From 73-13 sp035556075 (GTDB taxonomy: Bacteria; Actinomycetota; Actinomycetes; Actinomycetales; Microbacteriaceae): DNA of 64,000 nucleotides. This document shows positions 59,861 to 64,000 of this stretch, piece after piece. The stretch is from assembly GCA_035556075.1 (NCBI GenBank), contig DATMFQ010000014.1, positions 70,393 to 134,392 on the forward strand. Reading direction: 5' to 3'. A program made the translations under genes and the position numbers. The notes beneath the pieces are model-generated. The model was not told where the DNA came from. It saw only the letters and a program-made list of their open reading frames with translations, and ran no database searches. How positions within the stretch are numbered: position 1 is the stretch's first letter; each line of letters starts with the position of its first letter.

Positions 59861-60914
59861 GCCTCGCCCGCCCGCGGGCCGTTCTGCAGCCGAGGTGCAG
59901 GAGCGGGCGCGGCATTTCGCGGCCCGCATCGAGGACGCGATCCAGCGACGTCGGCAGCGCAGTCGGCAGCGTCGCGGCCAGGTGCCGACGATCATCCCGT
60001 ACGCCGGCTACGGCGCCCCCGGCTGGATCCGGGTGCTGTGCCGTGTCGTCGTCGAGCGGCCGAGTGAGACCGGTCCGTCGCGGGCCGAGCAGATGCGGGG
60101 GTGGCGGAGCTTCTTCTCGGTGCCGGCCGCGAACGAGTCGATCGAGGTGTCGATCGGCGAGACAGTCGCCGAGCTGCACGTCGACCGCGGCGGCGTGGTC
60201 GACGGCCGGGTCGAGGTGGCACTGACGCCGGGCCGCCATCTCGTGACGCTCCGCACGGAGGGGTCGATGCCGGCGTCCGCGGAGATCTTCGTCGTGGATC
60301 CGGCCGAGCGCTTCGGCGTCATCAGCGACATCGACGACACCGTCATGGTGACGGCGCTGCCACGGCCGGCGCTCGCCGCCTGGAACACCTTCGTCGTCGA
60401 CGAGCATGCCCGGCGGTCGGTGACGGGCATGGCGGTGCTGTACGACCGCATTCGTCGCCAGCATCAGAGCACGCCGTTCATCTACCTGTCGACGGGCGCC
60501 TGGAATGTGGCGCCGACGCTGCGTCGCTTCCTCAGCCGCAACCTGTACCCAGCCGGCCCCCTCCTGCTGACGGACTGGGGCCCGACGCACGACCGGTTCT
60601 TCCGCTCGGGCCGTGAGCACAAGCGGGAGCAGCTGCGGCGGCTCGCGAGCGAATTCCCGGAGGTGCGCTGGCTGCTGTTCGGCGATGACGGGCAGCACGA
60701 CGAGGAGCTCTATGGCGAATTCGTCGTCGCGCACCCGAACAATGTCGCGGCGGTCGCGATCCGGCAGCTCTCCGCCGGTGAGGCCGTGCTCGCGGGTGGT
60801 CGCTCGAAGGCGGCGGTGCGGGAGCGCGAGTCCCCCGCCAGGTGGTTCTACGGGCCGAATGGCGCGGACCTCTGGGAGCAGCTCACCACTGCCGGCATCA
60901 TTCAGCGGCGGTGA
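59838..60914 (+). CDS. App1-type phosphatase domain protein (DUF2183)
   Basis: 358 residues. The C-terminal HAD-like domain has the nucleophile motif DIDDT at 164-168 (ISDIDDTVMVT), then YLSTGAWN, LLTDWGPT and LFGDDGQHD, matching the catalytic domain of yeast phosphatidate phosphatase App1 and its bacterial relatives. The N-terminal part has a beta-domain. No membrane segment. Coupled to the DedA gene by overlap, so a shared role in phospholipid metabolism is plausible (inference). Confidence 0.9.
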   Translation: MPETTTPEPRPPAGRSAAEVQERARHFAARIEDAIQRRRQRSRQRRGQVPTIIPYAGYGAPGWIRVLCRVVVERPSETGPSRAEQMRGWRSFFSVPAANESIEVSIGETVAELHVDRGGVVDGRVEVALTPGRHLVTLRTEGSMPASAEIFVVDPAERFGVISDIDDTVMVTALPRPALAAWNTFVVDEHARRSVTGMAVLYDRIRRQHQSTPFIYLSTGAWNVAPTLRRFLSRNLYPAGPLLLTDWGPTHDRFFRSGREHKREQLRRLASEFPEVRWLLFGDDGQHDEELYGEFVVAHPNNVAAVAIRQLSAGEAVLAGGRSKAAVRERESPARWFYGPNGADLWEQLTTAGIIQRR

Positions 60915-60935
60915 GCTCGGCCCGCGGCCCCGGGC

Positions 60936-61415
60936 TCAGGCCTCGGTGCGGTCGGTGACGAGCCGGTCGATGAGGCGGCTGAGCTCGAGCACATCCGCCT
61001 CCGGCCAGGTCGCGAGGATGCGGTTGTTCAGCATCCGCACCGATCTGCGGGCTGCCGCAGCCCGCTCGAGCGCGAGCGGGGTCGGCTCGACGAGGATGAC
61101 GCGTCGGTCTTGCTCGGCGCGCCGGGTCGTGACGAGCCGCCACTCGACGAGCTGCCGGATCTGCCGTGACACGACCGACTTGTCCTGCGCGGTCTGGGTG
61201 ATGATGTCGCCGACCGAGACAGGCCCCTTGCCGTGACGGTGGGCCCGGAGCGCGACCCGCAGCACCTGCATGCCTGCTGCCCGCATCTCGGGGTGCACGC
61301 GCTCGGCGAGGGCCCGCAGCTGCTCGCGCACGAGCGGCAGCAGACGGATGAATGCGGCCTCGAGCGCCTCGATGGATTCCTGGCTCGCGATCGTCTCGCC
61401 TCGGGCCTCAGCCAT
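60936..61415 (-). CDS. MarR-family transcriptional regulator
   Basis: 159 residues with winged helix-turn-helix (VSVGDIITQTAQDKSVVSRQIRQLVEWRLV, wing TTRRAEQDRRVILVEPT) between dimerisation helices. Start at ATG 61415, eight bases inside the end of the MFS gene, so both are made from one transcript. The palindrome over the MFS promoter (63073-63090) is the probable operator, giving autorepression with induction by the exported drug. Confidence 0.92.
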   Translation of the reverse strand: MAEARGETIASQESIEALEAAFIRLLPLVREQLRALAERVHPEMRAAGMQVLRVALRAHRHGKGPVSVGDIITQTAQDKSVVSRQIRQLVEWRLVTTRRAEQDRRVILVEPTPLALERAAAARRSVRMLNNRILATWPEADVLELSRLIDRLVTDRTEA

Positions 61416-63081
61416 CGTCACGCTGCCCCTGCTCGGGCACCCCTGCGGTGGGGCTCGTGGTTGCCGTGCTGCCGGCCGCGTCCGAGCGCGGGGCGATGGG
61501 CGCCGAATCCAGCTCCTCCGCAAGCTGCTGCAACGCATTCTTCTTCGACAGCGGACGATTCGGCAGGAATGCGACGGCGAGGAGCGTGAGGATGGCCAGC
61601 GGCACGATCCAGAGGAAGACGGTGGCGATGCCATCGCCGTACACGCTCTCGACGACCGTCTGCACGGGGCCGCAGAGCTCGCGGACGTTCGGCAGTGCAC
61701 CGGAGCGGATGACCTCGAGTCCCGGCGCACAGGCGGTCTGCTCGAGCACCTCCGCCCCGAGCGACGCGAGACCGTCGCTCAGCCTGGCCCCGACGCCCGA
61801 GGTGAGGACCGCCCCGAGCGCGGTGACGCCGATGGTGCCGCCAAGGCTGCGGACGAAGGTGTGGGACCCGGTCCCGGCGCCGAGCTGGGTGGCGCGCAGC
61901 GAGTTCTGGAGCACGAGGACGAGGTTCTGCATGAGCCCGCCGGCGCCGATCCCGAGGAGTGCGAGGTAGCCCCCGACGAGCCAGATCGAGGTGTCGTAGC
62001 GGAGCGTGCCCATGAGCACGAGGCCGACGACGAGGATCCCCGCGCTCGCCGTCATCGCGGCCTTCCAGCGGCCGGTCCGCGAGATGAGCTGCCCGAGCAG
62101 CACCGAGGTGAGCAGGGAACCGATGACGAGCGGCATCTGGAGGAAGCCGGACTCGGTCGGGGTGTAGCCCCGGGCGATCTGCAGGTACTGGCTGACGAAC
62201 ACGGAGGCGCCGTAGATCGTGACGCCGACCGCGAGGGAGGAGACGGTGGTGAGCACGAAGGTGCGCTGGGCGAAGAGGCCCAGCGGGATGATCGGCTCCT
62301 TGGCGCGCAGCTCCCACCCGATCGTCAGGAGGACCAGGACGATGCTGGTCGCGCCGAGGACGAGACTCGTCGCCGAGTCCCAGGCGAATGCGGAGCCGCC
62401 GAGACCGAGCCAGGCGAGCAGGAGACCGAAGCCGCTGAGCACGAGCACGGATCCGAGATAGTCGAAGCGGCCCTGCTGAGGGAACTTGGGGCTGCGGAGG
62501 GTGAGGGCGATGAGCAGGCCCGCCACGACCGCGATCGGCACGGGGAGGAAGAAGTTCCACCGCCAGCCGATGAGGTCCGTGACGACGCCGCCGAGGAGTG
62601 GGCCGCCGAGCTGGGCGACCCCCATGACGGCGCCCATGACCCCCATGTACTTGCCGCGCTCGCGGGGGCTGACGACGTCGGCGATCGCGACCTGGCCGAG
62701 CGCGACCATGCCGCCGACCCCGGCGCCCTGCACGAGTCGGCACACGATGAGCCAGGTCGTGTCGGTGGCGAAGCCGCCGGCAGCCGATGCGAGGGCGAAA
62801 GTGCCGAGCGCCACGAGGATGAGCACCTTGCGGTTGAGCCGATCGGCGAGCTTGCCCCAGATCGGGGTGGTGACCGCCATCGTCAACAGATTCGCGGTGA
62901 CGACCCAGGTGTAGTCGCCCTGGCTGCCGCCGAGGTCGCTGACGATGACCGGAAGGCTCGTCGCGACGACCGTGCTCGAGAGCATGACCACGAAGAAGGC
63001 GGCCATGATGCCCGAGATGGCCTGCAGGACCTTGCCGGGCGGCATCGTCGGCGTGCTGGCGGTCGACGAAGCAGTTGACAT
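61408..63081 (-). CDS. MFS drug-efflux transporter, DHA2 (14-TMS) family
   Basis: Proton-coupled exporter, 557 residues, about 14 hydrophobic segments. Motif A GKLADRLNRK after the second helix, motif C GPLLGGVVTD in the fifth, and DHA2-like VVATSLPVIVSDLGGS in the first. The C-terminal tail is Ser/Ala/Pro-rich. The ATG lies 6 bases after TATAGT, a leaderless promoter overlapped by a MarR-type palindrome. Substrate unknown; EmrB/QacA-type exporters handle lipophilic drugs. Confidence 0.94.
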   Translation of the reverse strand: MSTASSTASTPTMPPGKVLQAISGIMAAFFVVMLSSTVVATSLPVIVSDLGGSQGDYTWVVTANLLTMAVTTPIWGKLADRLNRKVLILVALGTFALASAAGGFATDTTWLIVCRLVQGAGVGGMVALGQVAIADVVSPRERGKYMGVMGAVMGVAQLGGPLLGGVVTDLIGWRWNFFLPVPIAVVAGLLIALTLRSPKFPQQGRFDYLGSVLVLSGFGLLLAWLGLGGSAFAWDSATSLVLGATSIVLVLLTIGWELRAKEPIIPLGLFAQRTFVLTTVSSLAVGVTIYGASVFVSQYLQIARGYTPTESGFLQMPLVIGSLLTSVLLGQLISRTGRWKAAMTASAGILVVGLVLMGTLRYDTSIWLVGGYLALLGIGAGGLMQNLVLVLQNSLRATQLGAGTGSHTFVRSLGGTIGVTALGAVLTSGVGARLSDGLASLGAEVLEQTACAPGLEVIRSGALPNVRELCGPVQTVVESVYGDGIATVFLWIVPLAILTLLAVAFLPNRPLSKKNALQQLAEELDSAPIAPRSDAAGSTATTSPTAGVPEQGQRDDG

Positions 63082-63090
63082 GCATCAACT
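63073..63090. promoter_or_regulatory. MarR-type operator on MFS promoter
   Basis: AGTTGATGCATGTCAACT on the minus strand: perfect 6-base arms, 6-base spacer. It reaches from the last bases of the -10 box through the start codon, so a bound dimer would block initiation. Confidence 0.65.
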
Positions 63091-63093
63091 ATA
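63088..63093 (-). promoter_or_regulatory. Leaderless -10 box for MFS gene
   Basis: TATAGT ends 6 bases before the ATG at 63081, the best -10 box in the window. Confidence 0.65.
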
Positions 63094-63195
63094 GAGCCGT
63101 CATGCCTCCGCCATTGACCGCCCAGCAGCGCGTTCGGACCAGAGGCAGCCGCCGAGGACGCTGCCCGGGCGACTCGACGCGGACGGCGAAGTCGC

Positions 63196-63229
63196 CACCC
63201 CCGGAGGGGGACCCCCCTCACTGGGGGTG
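63196..63229. other. GC-rich nested hairpin upstream of exported-protein gene
   Basis: Outer stem CACCCCC/GGGGGTG, inner stem GAGGGGG/CCCCCTC. Lies in the 311-base gap between the MFS and the exported protein. It may terminate a transcript entering from outside or be regulatory; no known riboswitch recognised. A possible promoter (TTCACA 63237, TATCGT 63262, 19 bases apart) follows. Confidence 0.4.
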
Positions 63230-63392
63230 AGCAAGTTTCACATATTCAAAAGGTGAGCGATTATCGTAAACGTGCACCTGGGCGGCGAATGCCGTCAGGG
63301 CACCAACCCGATCACAACCACCGGCCCAACCCGGGGCCATCAGTGGTGTGCGCACGCGCATGCCCAACACAGCAAAGGAACATGCTACGCAC

Positions 63393-64000
63393 ATGAACAA
63401 GAACCTGAAGGGCGCCGTTGCGATCGGCGCTGGTGTCCTCCTCCTCCTCGGTGGTGGCGGCACGCTCGCGCTCTGGAACGCCAACACGACCGTCACGGCC
63501 GGCAGCGTCACCTCTGGTGTGCTCAACTTCGACACGACCACCGCCGACGGCACCTGGTACCACTACGATTCCTCGATCACCGACATCGCTGACTACGCGA
63601 CCGCGAGCCCGAGCCTCGTGGTTGACACCTCCACCTACCTCGTCGTCCCCGAGGACAAGCTCATCTTCATCTCCGATGGCGTCGAGCTCACGGCGACCGG
63701 TGGTGAGCTCTACTTCTCCTTCGACACCAACGTGACCGGAACCGGTGACACCGCCGGATACACGACGAGCGCTGTCACGCCGACGGTCATCTCGGGTTCG
63801 CTCCCGGCGACGGTGACCACCGGTACGTTCCTGCCGACCCCCTCTGCCACCGCGACCGTCTACGGTGGCACCGACGTTGACAGCGCCGCGACGCTCGCGC
63901 TGAGCTTCGTCGTCACCTTCAACGCCAGCGGCACCGCCAACCAGGACGACACGATCAACTTCGACACCGCGACGATCAGCGTCCAGCAGGTCATCAAGCA
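63393..64000 (+). CDS. Exported protein with SipW-type alternate signal peptide, C-terminus cut
   Basis: 202 codons visible, open at the right edge. The N-terminus MNKNLKGAVAIGAGVLLLLG, followed by GGGTLALWNANTTVTAG, is the alternate signal peptide recognised by SipW-like signal peptidases (actinobacterial TIGR04089-like family; TasA/camelysin relatives). The mature part is Thr/Ser/Val/Asp-rich, beta-strand-like, with only single Lys residues, as in secreted fibre or surface proteins. A SipW peptidase gene would be expected just downstream, outside the window. The nearest purine-rich stretch (AAAGGAA) is 13 bases before the ATG. Confidence 0.82.
   Translation, partial: MNKNLKGAVAIGAGVLLLLGGGGTLALWNANTTVTAGSVTSGVLNFDTTTADGTWYHYDSSITDIADYATASPSLVVDTSTYLVVPEDKLIFISDGVELTATGGELYFSFDTNVTGTGDTAGYTTSAVTPTVISGSLPATVTTGTFLPTPSATATVYGGTDVDSAATLALSFVVTFNASGTANQDDTINFDTATISVQQVIK

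Noticed and set aside
1..64000. tRNA, rRNA, CRISPR array or insertion sequence
   Set aside because: I looked for tRNA arms, repeat-spacer patterns and transposase motifs such as DDE blocks and saw none. The only repeats are the two 64-base palindromes and the dispersed 7-mer.

Overview
The window looks like a chromosomal segment of a high-GC actinobacterium, most probably a member of the Microbacteriaceae. The gene order pyrR-pyrB-pyrC-PH-carA-carB-pyrF-(mIHF)gmk-rpoZ-coaBC-metK-priA-fmt-rsmB-rpe, the his/trp block with the small HGxxPAAW membrane protein, the hrcA-dnaJ pair and the comEA-comEC-holA cluster are all actinobacterial. Start codons are often GTG or TTG. Many genes overlap their neighbour by 1 to 17 bases. 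At least twelve genes have a TANNNT -10 box 6-8 bases before the start codon, the mark of leaderless transcripts.

Layout. 1-4779 (minus): gltB, cut by the window edge, and lgt. 4816-13573: an accessory block with a binding-protein-dependent peptide/nickel-type ABC transporter (lipoprotein, two permeases, fused double ATPase), a phosphotriesterase-family hydrolase and a class III aminotransferase, all on the minus strand, plus a divergent TetR-family regulator. Two palindromes lie in the divergent region. This block separates trpA from lgt, which are neighbours in related genomes. 13591-21733 (minus): rpe, FKBP, hisE-G-F-I, trpE, two small membrane proteins, trpC-B-A. 21764-38053 (minus): pyrimidine genes and housekeeping genes. 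38129-42516 (minus): nusB, efp, aroQ, rsmE, dnaJ, hrcA. 42679-49621 (minus): DUF5684-like membrane protein, hemW, acyl-CoA dehydrogenase, aldo-keto reductase, TM2 protein, lepA. 49694-50818 (plus): alpha/beta hydrolase and rpsT. 50921-59119 (minus): a frameshifted remnant, holA, comEC, comEA, leuS, pabB. 59171-60914 (plus): DedA and App1-domain proteins. 60936-63081 (minus): MFS exporter followed by its MarR regulator. 63393-64000 (plus): an exported protein with a SipW-type alternate signal peptide, cut by the window end.

How the genes work together. The minus-strand run from 42.5 kb to 13.6 kb supplies nucleotides (pyr, gmk), cofactors (coaBC, metK, pabB nearby), histidine and tryptophan, and translation factors. 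Control elements can be read directly: a PyrR-binding stem-loop at the pyrR start, a CIRCE element at hrcA, twin TetR-type operators before the accessory operon, a MarR-type palindrome over the MFS promoter, and a GNRA-capped hairpin inside the ABC operon. Two sequence-level patterns stand out: a 64-base palindromic element present twice with compensatory changes, and a 7-mer, GAATGCG/CGCATTC, that recurs about once per kilobase, far above what base composition predicts.
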